DNA of 64,000 nt from Terfezia claveryi (taxonomy: Eukaryota > Ascomycota > Pezizomycetes > Pezizales > Pezizaceae). The stretch covers positions 1 to 64,000 of the forward strand of contig WHUX01000080.1 in NCBI GenBank assembly GCA_015179025.1, in the 5' to 3' direction. Each line of letters starts with the position of its first letter. Within the stretch, counting starts at the first letter, position 1. Below, one piece after another: positions 55,146 to 64,000 of the stretch. The position numbers and the translations under genes were made by a program. A model generated the notes under the pieces. It was not told where the DNA came from. It ran no database searches and saw nothing but the letters and a program-made list of their open reading frames with translations.

Positions 55146-55640
55146 CATCAGCAAGAAATCATGTTTGCGTCCACGCACAGGACGAAAACTCAAGATCAGG
55201 ACGCCAATGCTTGTTGCCCTTGCGTCGGGACGCACAAGCAGCTGGCGCCCGCGCTTTGGACGCAACACACTGTGCTCCAGCCCCTGGGACGCAACACTCG
55301 CCCGTGGCAGGTGTTCCCGCGCCCAGGACGCAACACAAGTGTGCTTCTGCTCCTAGAACGCAACACAAGTGTGCTCCCACTTCTTAGACGCAACCTGGAA
55401 AATACTCGCTCCAATACTCGCTCCAATACTCGCTCCAATACTCGCTCTAATACTCGCCCTAATACTCGCTCCAATACTCACTCTAATGCTCGCCGTAATG
55501 TGCTGGGATAGAGAGCGAAGGGAAAATGGGGGAAGGGAGGTATATATACAGGAAAACCATACTGTATATGACGGGGAAGCGAGACACGACAGGGATGCGG
55601 GACACAATGTCTCATATTGCTTTTTCTGCATTGCCCCGCC
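55146..55640 (+). repeat. CATCAG-type end with two families of short tandem repeats
   Basis: Starts CATCAGCAAGAAATCATGTT then TGCGTCC. Contains five or six GGACGCAACAC units (55195-55395), then the 12-mer AATACTCGCTCC about nine times (55400-55490), then a block like the foldback arms (AGGTATATATACAGGAAAAC). It leads into a pogo-like transposase at 55704 and may be its 5' terminal region. Confidence 0.6.
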
Positions 55641-55703
55641 TTTTAAGCCCCACCCCGCGACAAGTAATACTCTGGACAACTTGCCAACGACCAAAGTAGC
55701 AAT

Positions 55704-56783
55704 ATGGGACAAGTTAAACCACGTCAACTTAAAGAAGCGGCAATCGAGGCTGATATTGCTAAGGCAATTCAGGGATATAAGACAGGTAAGTACCCAAGCA
55801 TACGTCAAGCGGCTGAGAGCCAAGGATTGCCCAAAAGTACGGTGCATGCCCGTTTAAAAGGTTGCAAGTCAAGGCGAAAGGCACACGAGTTGGATCAGAC
55901 GCTGGGGGCAGCTGAGGAGCAGTCTGTAGTCAGGCAAATTGAAGATATGGATCATCGTGGTTTTCCGATGCGAGTGGATAGTGTGCGAGAAACTGCTTTG
56001 AGGATATTAGCGGAGCGGGAAGGCCAAATAGAACAAACCGCACGCTTGGGGAAGCACTGGATTAGTCGGTTTTTAGATCGCCATCCACACCTTGCATCTA
56101 AGTTCAGTACATAAGTTAAAAAGCAGCGAATCGTGAGCTCAGATCTGAAGCTGCTTAAGCAGTCATTCGATATTTTTGGTCCTCTAATAAAGCAAAATGC
56201 CATCAAACCATACAATCTATACAATATGGATGAAAAGGGCCTGCAAATGGGAAAGTCTGCTCGTGTCAAGGTGATTTGTGTGCGAGGCAGAAAGAGTCCA
56301 CCTTTAATGAAAGATGGCAACCAGGAATTAATTACCACGATAGAGACAGTTGCAGCTAATGGAACCTTTCTACCTCCCATGATTATCTATAAGGGTAAAT
56401 CATAGCTCGCACAATGGCATAATTATCTTAATGAAAAAGATAAAGATACAGTGTTCTCTGTTTCACCTAAAGGTTAGACAAATCAAGTTTTTGGTTTGGA
56501 ATATTTATGTTTATTATTTAATCCTCTTACTCGGAAGCAGTACTTATAATCTACCTATCCTTTTAATTTTTATTATTAACTAATGGACTTTAGTATGAGG
56601 AATCCAAATGAAAAGTGTTTACTAGTTGTTGATAGACACAACTTACATTTCAGTATGGACTTTCTTCGGTTTTGTAGTAAAAACCAAATTGAGCTCTTTT
56701 GCCTACCACCACATACCATACATATTCTCCAGCCTCTAGATGTCGGACTATTTGGACCTTTACAAAAATATTATGGACATTGA
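55704..56783 (+). pseudogene. Pogo-like transposase (third copy) with a probable intron
   Basis: Starts MGQVKPRQLKEAAIEADIAK. psq-type HTH (KYPSIRQAAESQGLPKSTVH), CENP-B-type HTH (GKHWISRFLDRHPHLASKFST), then the DDE domain: NMDEKGLQMGKSARVKV (first Asp), GNQELITTIETVAANGTFLPPMIIYKGK, LVVDRHNLHFS (second Asp, usual DGH now DRH), FCLPPHTIHILQPLDVGLF. A 54 nt GT...TTAACTAAT...TAG stretch (56540-56593) can be removed to give RKHMRNPNEKCLLVVD in frame. TAA 56112, TAG 56403 and TAG 56476 break it, and it ends at TGA 56781. Confidence 0.8.
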
Positions 56784-56903
56784 GTAGAGGATCATTTACA
56801 CTTAACTGGAGAAGCAATTAGTAAGAGAAATTTCCTCTCATAAATATCTAGTCAAATACCAAGACCCCAAAGTATATAAGCGTCTATCAATATTGAGCTA
56901 CTA

Positions 56904-57290
56904 CATCAGTAAATACGAAATCTGCGTCAGGTGCTTCCTGAGCCTATGAAGTGCTTTTGCAAAACCTCAGTATATGTAGCGACGTGCTCTATATTCTAGC
57001 TTCCTGACGCGCCTTTCTCTTGCGTCTCTTCGTTAACGCGACGTGTTGAATTCCTTCTTCTTGCAATTAAATTCTTTTCGCTGCACATTTATAGAATACG
57101 TTGCATAGTGCTTTGTATCTACCATGCTTCCGTTTTTTACTCTTCTTTACTCACACCCCTACTTCTAGATCTTCTTTGCCTATGTTCATCTTGTGTCTCT
57201 TTCTCCGTTTAACTCTCTATCCTACACCTACCTTTACCCGTGCTGCCCATTTACGTGCATCCCTGGTCAAGTTTCCGTGCAACGCTCTGC
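56904..57290 (+). mobile_element. CATCAG-type terminus
   Basis: CATCAGTAAATACGAAATCT, then GCGTCAGGTGCTTCC and a TTTTGCAAAACCTC block, align for about 80 bp with the reverse complement of the right end of the 46633-48634 element. The other end was not identified; a tandem array follows. Confidence 0.55.
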
Positions 57291-58110
57291 ACCCCCTCAT
57301 CCCCCTCATAGAGCGTTGCATTCCCTCATCCCCCTCATAGTTAACTTCTACATGCTACCTATTGTCTGACGTTGCTAGTCACCCACGTTACGTATATAGT
57401 ACTATCTCTGCTCGACTTTCCATGAAATGCTTTGTACCCTCTAATCCTTCCCTTAGCTAACCTCTATGAGCTACCTATTGTCCGACATTGCTAGTCACCT
57501 ACGTTATATATACGGTATTATCTCTACTCGACTTTCCATGTAATGCTTTGTACCCTCTAATCCTTCCCTTAGCTAACCTCTACGCGCTATCTATTGTCCG
57601 GCATTGCTAGTCCCCCACGTTACATATACAGTACTAGCTCTGCTCGACTTTCCATAAAATATTTCGTACCCTCTAATCCTACCCTTAGCTAATCTTTACA
57701 CGATACCTATCGTCCGATGTTGCTATTAACCCACGTTATATACAGACGTTGCTATTTACCCACGTTATATACACGGTACTATCTCTGCTCAACTTTCTAT
57801 AAAATGCTTTATATACTCTAATCCGTCCCTTATCTAACCTCTATGTGCTACCTATTCTCCAACATTACGCGTCACTCTCGTTACATGACTGTTTCCATCT
57901 CTTGTCAACTTTCTTTGAAACATCTTGTATCCTCTAATCCTCCTATTAGTAAACGTCTCTGTACTACCGATTATCCGACGCTGAGAGTAACCAATGGTAC
58001 ATAACTAGTGCTCTCTCTAGTCAACTTTCTGTGAAACGTCTTGCATTCCCCAATCCTCCCCTTAGCAAACATCTCTGTTGTACTCACCATATGTAGCACT
58101 GCATCCTCTA
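57290..58110 (+). repeat. Tandem repeat array, unit about 115 bp, six to seven copies
   Basis: Units share CTTTGTACCCTCTAATCCTT, TAGCTAACCTCTA.G..CTACC, TATTGTCCGACATTGCTAGT and CACCTACGTTATATATAC. Divergence rises toward 58110. One unit is partly duplicated near 57720-57770. Non-coding. Confidence 0.8.
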
Positions 58111-58718
58111 ATCTCTTTATCTAGCAGAATCTATTCTTCATTTAGCCTGTTCTTCATTTCATTCCTATACTATGTTGTTTGCTAAGGTATCATTATACGA
58201 CTTAGGCTCAAAAATTAATCTCTATCTAATTCTAACAACCAGCCCATGAAACAATATTCCCAGAAAAAAAGCGATAACCATTACGTCAGAATAATTCTAG
58301 AAAAAAAGCGATAATAGGAAATAAAAGATATCACACAAAATTTACAGCAGGAGATACCGACGACAAAAGGAAACAAGGGAGAGCATGAAAACAAGAGAGT
58401 AATAAAACAGCAAGGAAACAAGGGAGAGCACGAAAACAGGAGAGCGAGAAAATAGCAAAAACATAAGAGGAGAGAATGCCACGCCTGTGATATATGCAAA
58501 ACACCTTGCCGAGTGCAACTCAATTCCGACCCCCTTAGTCGCTAAAGCTCATCCTCACTTCCAGCGTTCTTCTCAGCTTCGGCATCCTCCTAACCTGCCG
58601 CATTCTCCTGATCTTGCGTCTCCACCTCTTCTTCACCCAATATGCTATTGTCAACCGCTGGACTCAAAGGATCTGCTAGCTCTACTGAAGAATCTCGCAA
58701 TAGCCCTCCAACTGTGAG
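58111..58718. other. Intergenic region, no supported gene
   Basis: A 42 bp unit (AACAAGGGAGAGCACGAAAACA) is repeated at 58370 and 58412. AGAAAAAAAGCGATAA occurs twice (58262, 58300). No gene supported. Confidence 0.5.
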
Positions 58719-59978
58719 TCACTTGTTTTCTGAGACCTCCAATCTCTCGTATGAGTGTTTGAGCTCCTTTCTTAAGTTGACTTCAAAACTCAGCTGGTCT
58801 TCTACTTCAGGAGGCTCCCCTGATTCAAGCTCGATGATCTTCACATTGGCCGCAATCCGGCGTGCTAGATCTGCTTTGATATTCTTAACGAGGAGGTCCT
58901 GAATTTCTGGTTTGTTTCCATTCCAGGTTAACTACAGCCTGTTGTATGAGACTATTTCTGTTAGCTTTTATCCGACTCCAACAGTTCTTTTGCCCACTCC
59001 CACGATATGTGTACACTTACGCCAGGTTGTCTCGTACTTGAATTCCAACCCATTGTATTTATACTCCCCTATTTTCTACATCTTCAGGCAGTGCCTCATA
59101 GCTGTTGACACAAAGCAGATAAAAACCCCATTTATCCTCTCCAAAAATCCGGGGTCTCGATTCCCCTTCATTCTCTTGGAATAGAAATACTTTTGGAAGA
59201 TCACTTTCACAATCTCCTCTGCACGGAAACGATTTTTGAGCTCCTAAGAAGACAGTCAGGTTGTTAGAGTCAGATATTTGACTGCTGGAATCGCATACTT
59301 CTCTCGTCGCCTGCCTGTATATGAACCGATCGTTGTCCAATAACTTTTCAACCTCGATCTTTAGGTCATCCTTACAGAGGTGATTAAGGCCATACACCTT
59401 AATAATTGTGTGTCGACACTCGGCAACTAGTTGTGCACGAGTTCTCGTATGTATGCTTTTCAGCTGTATACAGTTAATAATCCAATGCCAAGGGGTGGAA
59501 GTGGCTAACTTTACATAGGTATCAACCGGCTTGATCCGTTCAACATATTGATTCCCTTGTGCTTTATGCCAAGCACTTTGCAATAATAGCAGCGTTTCAC
59601 CAGGGGTTAGGAATGGCTTCCGGTACAAAGTATAATTCTCCACCACCGTTCGAGCAATACTAGTCATGTGTTGATAGTGACCTGGAATACTGGAAAAGGC
59701 CCTCGTATTTTTCCCAAGGCCTGGTGCGATTACACAGGTGCTGTCTCCAATATCAGAGTCTGAATTCGTCTCATCATTATCATCCTTTGTTGTTGGAAGT
59801 TAGTAATATCCATTCTTGTATAGTATAACACTCTACATACCTCATCCAAGAAGGTTAACTGATTTGACATCAAGGGAGCTTCTCGGGATGCTTGCGTAGC
59901 AGGTCGTTTGCGGCTCTCTGAAGTGGAGGGTTCTTCTTCTATTGCACGATGCTTGCCAGTCGACTTGCGGCCCATCAT
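58719..59978 (-). CDS. Four-exon gene, DUF6532-like domain, with an in-frame TAG in exon 3
   Basis: Exons by sequence signals: 59978-59841, 59784-59299, 59243-59021, 58906-58719. Introns are 56, 55 and 114 nt: GTATGT...TACTAAC...AAG, GTATGC...CTCTAAC...TTAG, GTAAGT...GTTAAC...CCAG. Lengths and phases give one frame of 345 codons. Start MMGRKSTGKHRAIEEEP; the basic/Ser-rich N-terminus may be a nuclear signal. The core (ARTVVENYTLYRKPFLTP, GETLLLLQSAW, then ELKNRFRAEEIVKVIFQKYF, FLERINGVFICFVSTAMRHCL) resembles the fungal DUF6532 family, function unknown. TAG at 59078-59076 sits where Trp would fit (CLKM-W-KIGEYKYNG), so the gene may be a recent pseudogene. Confidence 0.65.
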
Positions 59979-59984
59979 GACTTT

Positions 59985-60195
59985 TTGCACAATTCTGAGA
60001 GGATACAGGGCACCAATTCTGATAGGATATAGGATACCAATTCTGATAGAATGCAAGGTACCAATTCTGATAGAATGCAAACGAGATGAATGCAGAGGAA
60101 CGAGATAAATGCGGAATGAGATGAATGCGGAACAAGATGAATGCGGAACGAGATGAATACGGAGGAACGAGAGGAATGAGATGAATGATGAATGT
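59985..60195 (-). repeat. Two short tandem repeats upstream of the DUF6532-like gene
   Basis: ACCAATTCTGATAGAATGCA-type units of about 24-27 bp occur four times (59992-60080). GAACGAGATGAATGCGG-type units of 17-23 bp occur about six times (60085-60195). Both lie in the likely 5' UTR or promoter. Confidence 0.75.
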
Positions 60196-60354
60196 GGAGG
60201 TTTGGAATCCAACGCGAGGCATCAAATGGCTCTTATATACCTATTAACATTCAATATATTTAGTTTTATTCCTAACTAAATCTACGATTTGCACTACTTC
60301 AATGGACCCCCACATCTTTCTTTCCCTACCCCCCAAATACAACGCTTCTTGTCT

Positions 60355-61614
60355 CTAAGGCCTCTGGCTCCAGGTTGTGGCAGCCGCAGCATGTCCGGCC
60401 GCTGTGGCCCTCTGGCGCATACCAGGATTATGCTCCCTCATTCCATCCATAACTGCATCATATGCTAGGCCACCTGCCAGCCCAGCAGCACGAGCCTCTA
60501 TCATCTCGCGTCCATTTGCCGGTTGTGGGTTGAGAGCTGCTATGTACTCCTACTCGTCATCCTCTGAATCATATATATCTAAATCGGGGAACTTCTCCCG
60601 ATGTTTGGCCTTTACGGGGTCCAGGCCCTCGTCCCTGACCTTCCTCAGGCGTCGTCTAGCAGCCATTTTCCTGTCCTCAAATGCTTCATCCTTCCTCGGC
60701 ATTGTTCTCTTAGAGTAGCTGGCGAGATTCCGACATAAGGTCTCAGAATCCTCCCCTGGGTCATTGTACTGCTCAGCGGCATCCAAAAGGTCCCCCGGGA
60801 AATATGCTCCGTCATCTGGTGGGGGAGAATCAGCCTTGGAAGGTACGGCAACAGGATTCCGGAGTAGGACTACCTGTAGTCTTATCGGCTATGCATTAGT
60901 GAGGTCAAAAAATGCCTCTACTTCTTCGTCAGATTGCAGGCGCGTTGCATCTGGAATTGTATTAGGCAGTCTGGGATTTTCGAGGGCACCAAATATTGCC
61001 CTTACGGTTCGCCCCACCGGGATTTTGTCTCGCACCTTATCTACTACCTCTAAAAGGGAAGCCACTTGCATGATAGCAACGTAGTGGCTGGGGCAGCCAT
61101 CCCACTTGTATGCACCTCCAGGTGTAACCCTGACCTCATCCTCCCGACCAGAGTCAACGAGGAAAATACGCACAGATTTCCGGAAACCCCAGTTTCCGCT
61201 TTCATTGTCAGTATTCTGACCTGATGTGACGGCGTTGTCATTGGGAGTATACTGAATATCTGGAGTATCGGAGGCAAGGCTTACTACTTGTGATAGAGCG
61301 TGGGTGCGTTCTGTATCTCGTAACTTCTTCAAAGTATCCTGGAGAAGCTTGTCCAGTGCCTTTTCAGCTTCTTTCTTGATTGCTGCTGCACCATTCTGAA
61401 GAAGTCTTTTTCCTGATGCGGGAAGTCCCGCCTCTGCCAATGCATAGTCTCTAAATGTCTTCCATAGGGCAGTTCCAGCCTGCCGCTTGCCAACCACATG
61501 ATTTGTCCTCGCCCACGCTTTGATGCCTCCCCTCCACTGAGAATACCTTGAATCATTATCGCCCTAGCCCAAGATGGCTTTAGATCTGCCAACCTCTTCT
61601 TTTACTGATGGCAT
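60355..61614 (-). pseudogene. Hypothetical gene, 420-codon frame with three internal TAG codons
   Basis: A single minus-strand frame from MPSVKEEVGRSKAI to ATTWSQRP, interrupted only by TAG at 61566, 60891 and 60552. The N-terminal part (GDNDSRYSQWRGGIKAWARTNHVVGKRQAGTALWKTFRDYAL) is conserved-looking and basic, followed by a coiled-coil-like segment (AAAIKKEAEKALDKLLQDTLKKLRDTE), an Asn/Ser linker, a globular part (RKSVRIFLVDSGREDEVRVT, HYVAIMQVASLLEVVDKVRDKIPV), a Pro-rich linker, and a charged tail with [11 protein letters not shown]. No family recognised. Some TAG codons could lie in unrecognised introns. Confidence 0.5.
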
Positions 61615-61809
61615 ATCGGATGCTCTGCGCCGGATGTAAGCGAACGCTAACTGATGATACTGACAAAGTGAATAGTCACTTACCCAATGAAGTAACCTTG
61701 AGATATATGAATATTGGTGATATACGGTATAGGTTAGCAGATAACCAACGTTGGAATGTTGGTAATATACGGTATTGGTGCGTTGTAACTGTCTTTTGCT
61801 CTGATCTGT

Positions 61810-62330
61810 GAAATACGGATCTATGGGGGTATTTATCTAGTTCATGGTTTCAGCCATGACTTCTTGACCAGTACTGGAACATGCGGCCATGATTCCTTGA
61901 CCATGATTAGGAATTTGTGGATAAATCTGGAAATACACTACAGTGGAAATCCGACAACACAGTCAGAATCTGGATCCCACGACATTGTTTCTACTGCACC
62001 TAGAATGTTTCTGCAGAACTAAGCTTGAGTGGAACGTATGTTCATTGGGAACTTTGAGACAAGGCTAGATTGGGTGAGAACAATGTCAGCATTTTCGAGT
62101 CGAGGCGAAGCATTTTCGAGTCGAGGCGAGAGTCGAGATGAATCATTTTCGAGACGGATCTAAATTCAGATGTTCTAGAATGTTTCGTTCATTGGGAATT
62201 TTGAGACAGAGCTAGATTGGGTGAGAAATACGTTGGCATTTTCGAGACGGATCTTAAAATAGGTGTTCTGACTATGGCAGTCGGAATATCGTTTCAGATG
62301 TTCTAGAATGTTTCGACAGCACAGAGCTAG
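61810..62330 (+). repeat. Degenerate direct duplications, otherwise non-coding
   Basis: A unit of about 150 bp containing GTTCATTGGGAACTTTGAGA, AGCTAGATTGGGTGAGAA and CATTTTCGAGTCGAGG or CATTTTCGAGACGGATCT is present twice (about 62030-62190 and 62185-62320). TTCTAGAATGTTTC occurs three times. Confidence 0.6.
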
Positions 62331-62679
62331 AGACAGCACAGAGCTAGAGAGTTACCGAGGTTTTACAAACGTAGCTGTGGCCTTAAACAAATGTACCAAT
62401 GTAGTCGGAACTCTGCTCGGCTTTGGATGCTCGAGATGGATAGATGAATTAGGCGCAAGTTCTACTGATACATAGCACTAGCTAAACCAACTCTTATGGG
62501 CTAGACTATCCCATCCGAGCCGTCAATTGCTGTAGATGGCAATGAATTTGATACCTCCCCCTGCATAAGAGTCTTGTATTAGCTTTAGTAGTAGTGTTGG
62601 TATTGCAACATGCTACCCCTATAACACAACATCCTCTATACTATAATATACAACATCTTCTATACTTTAACATCCTCTA

Positions 62680-62860
62680 ATACTGTAATACTGCAATACT
62701 GCAATACTGCAATACCTCAATACCTCAATACCTCAATACCGCCTCAATACGCCACACTCAATATGCTGCAATACCCAATACTGCCATACTATACCGTACC
62801 GTGCCATACCATACCGTACCGGTACCATACTATACCGTACCATACTATACCATACCGCAA
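62680..62860 (+). repeat. Microsatellites AATACTGC / CAATACCT and CCATACCATACCGTA
   Basis: Simple repeats directly upstream of the ATG at 62864. The extended ORF reading them (MPYHTVPVPYYTVP) is probably 5' UTR. Confidence 0.75.
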
Positions 62861-62863
62861 AAC

Positions 62864-63352
62864 ATGTACTTCTGTATCATTGCAATTCTTCTTGCCTTAT
62901 TGACCACTCACGTGGTTAGTACCATCACAACCCGCACCAATCCTATCAATCCCACTACTACCACTACCACTACCACCACTACCCCCACTACCACCACTAC
63001 CCCCACTACCACCACTACCCCTATCCGAGTCGATCTAATACAGAGATCAGTAGATTGTCAACTGCTGGCAGAACTAGATCATCGATTTCGTTGGGAACAA
63101 GTAAATCCAAGTTGTGAAGGTCTGAGGGTGAGGATCAAGGAACGGGTCTCGCAATATTGTGATGACCAATTGCTGCATTTTCCAGCTGCAAGGCAAGCAC
63201 CACAACTGGTCTATCTGAGTCAGCCAATTCAGAAAAAGGTTAGGTGGGCTGATAGTTGGGTCGACTCTGATTTGGGGTCCATGGACCACTTTAATTTGTC
63301 TGATGTGGAGCTTTCCACAATACCTGATTTAGAACCTGATTCGGAGTACTAG
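62864..63352 (+). CDS. Small Thr-rich protein with N-terminal signal peptide
   Basis: 162 residues. The chosen start gives a typical secretory signal, MYFCIIAILLALLTTHVVS. A Thr/Pro tract (TTTTTTPTTTTTPTTTTTP) encoded by an ACC/ACT microsatellite follows; it would be O-glycosylated if secreted. The C-terminal 100 residues include two Cys (VDCQLL, NPSCEGL) and a third (YCDDQ) and end in an acidic tail (LSDVELSTIPDLEPDSEY). No family recognised; a cell-wall or effector-like protein is possible. Starting at 62801 would bury the signal. Confidence 0.5.
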   Translation: MYFCIIAILLALLTTHVVSTITTRTNPINPTTTTTTTTTTPTTTTTPTTTTTPIRVDLIQRSVDCQLLAELDHRFRWEQVNPSCEGLRVRIKERVSQYCDDQLLHFPAARQAPQLVYLSQPIQKKVRWADSWVDSDLGSMDHFNLSDVELSTIPDLEPDSEY

Positions 63353-63424
63353 TGTTCATGGGAGGAGTTTAATTTGCAGTGGTAGAGTATAATGGGAGGC
63401 AACCAGACTAAATGGGAGGGTCCT

Positions 63425-64000
63425 CAAGAGCACTAGCGGGAGAGCTAGTAGAAGAGCTGGTAGAAGAGCTGGCGGAAGAGCTGGTAGAAGAGCTGGTGGA
63501 AGAGCTGTAGGAGGGGAGGGGGGGGGTGTTTTCTTTTGTATTTTTTTCAGAGCGGAAGAGCTGGCAGAGCGGAGCAGGGGGAGGGCTAGTGGGGGTGGAC
63601 TTGTTGTATGAGGGCTGGTGGAAGAGCTGGTGGGAGAGCTGGTGGGAGAGCTGGTGGGAGAGCTAGTGGGAGAGCTGGTAGGAGAGCTGGTGGGAGAGCT
63701 GGCGGTGGTGGGAGAGCTGGTGCTGGTTGGAGAGTTGGCGTGGCGGGAGAGCTGGTGGGGAGGGCTAGTGGGTAGGGAGGGCTAGTGGGTAGTGGAAGAG
63801 CTGGCAGAGCGGAAGAGCTGGCAGGGCTAGTGGGAGTGGACTTGTTGTATGAGGGCTAGTGGGAGAGCTGGTGGGAGAGCTGGTGGGAGAGCTAGTGGGA
63901 GAGCTGGCACTGGTGGGAGAGCTAGCGCTAGTGGGAGAGCTGGTGGGAGAGCTGGTGGGAGAGCTGGAGAGTTGGCGGGAGAGCTGGTGGGCTGGTGGGG
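63425..64000 (+). repeat. 12 bp minisatellite (GAGCTGGTGGGA) running off the window
   Basis: Dozens of GAGCTGGTGGGA/GAGCTGGTAGAA variants, with a larger-order repeat (CTTGTTGTATGAGGGCT at 63600 and 63841, AGAGCGGAAGAGCTGGCAG at 63547 and 63806). No ORF is credible here. Confidence 0.85.

Noticed and set aside
58719..61614. Reassignment of TAG to a sense codon
   Set aside because: Gypsy gag frames end at TAG with pol in another frame, and other decayed elements use TAA and TGA in the same way. Nonsense mutation is simpler.
63425..64000. Regular repeats that might suggest a CRISPR array
   Set aside because: Units are contiguous 12-mers without unique spacers; the same is true for 21715-21830, 47505-48165 and 25107-26060.

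Overview
This 64 kb window looks like transposon-rich nuclear DNA of a filamentous fungus, probably an ascomycete. The evidence is chromodomain Ty3/Gypsy elements, a Copia element whose knuckle is Cys-X2-Cys-X9-His-X4-Cys, a CACTA/Plavaka-type (CMC) Tnp2 transposase, pogo-like transposases, a LINE with an RNase H domain, 54-114 nt GT-AG introns (one with a perfect TACTAAC branch site), and C-to-T decay of repeats resembling RIP or methylcytosine deamination. A Pezizomycete such as a truffle is a guess. I see no housekeeping gene, rRNA, convincing tRNA, CRISPR or bacterial operon.

Layout. 1-9.2 kb: an LTR end, then a LINE (235-631 and 7039-8477) split by Gypsy A (632-7033), whose integrase is itself split by a 248 bp element. 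9.2-12.2 kb: Gypsy B1, decayed, carrying a 750 bp hAT-like MITE in gag. 12.2-45.0 kb: Gypsy B2, split by a 26.7 kb insertion (15663-42345), a CACTA/Plavaka-like transposon with matching ends and a CCTG target duplication. Inside that transposon are a minus-strand transposase, arrays of hairpin-rich repeats, a foldback element, a Ser/Pro-repeat ORF and an AT-hook ORF. The AT-hook ORF is broken by a 1.79 kb non-autonomous LTR element (27490-29279) and by a Copia element (29613-40890). Gypsy C (34510-40811, minus strand) sits in the 3' LTR of the Copia element. 45.0-52.2 kb: Gypsy E (minus) interrupted by a pogo-like transposon (45763-49981), which is interrupted by a 2.0 kb satellite-bearing element (46633-48634). 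52.2-58.5 kb: further pogo, LINE and CACTA-terminus fragments and a 115 bp satellite. 58.7-61.6 kb: two minus-strand genes, one with four exons (DUF6532-like), both with in-frame TAG codons. 62-64 kb: a small Thr-rich secreted-protein ORF and a 12 bp minisatellite running off the end.

For six of the nested insertions I checked that removing the insert plus one target duplication restores the host element's reading frame. These are Gypsy A in the LINE, the 248 bp element in Gypsy A, the CACTA element in Gypsy B2, the TRIM and Copia elements in the AT-hook ORF, and the pogo element in Gypsy E. This gives a relative order: Gypsy B2, then the CACTA element, then TRIM and Copia, then Gypsy C. Almost every element is now defective. 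Gypsy C is the least damaged; its two 568 bp LTRs differ at only about four positions by eye.
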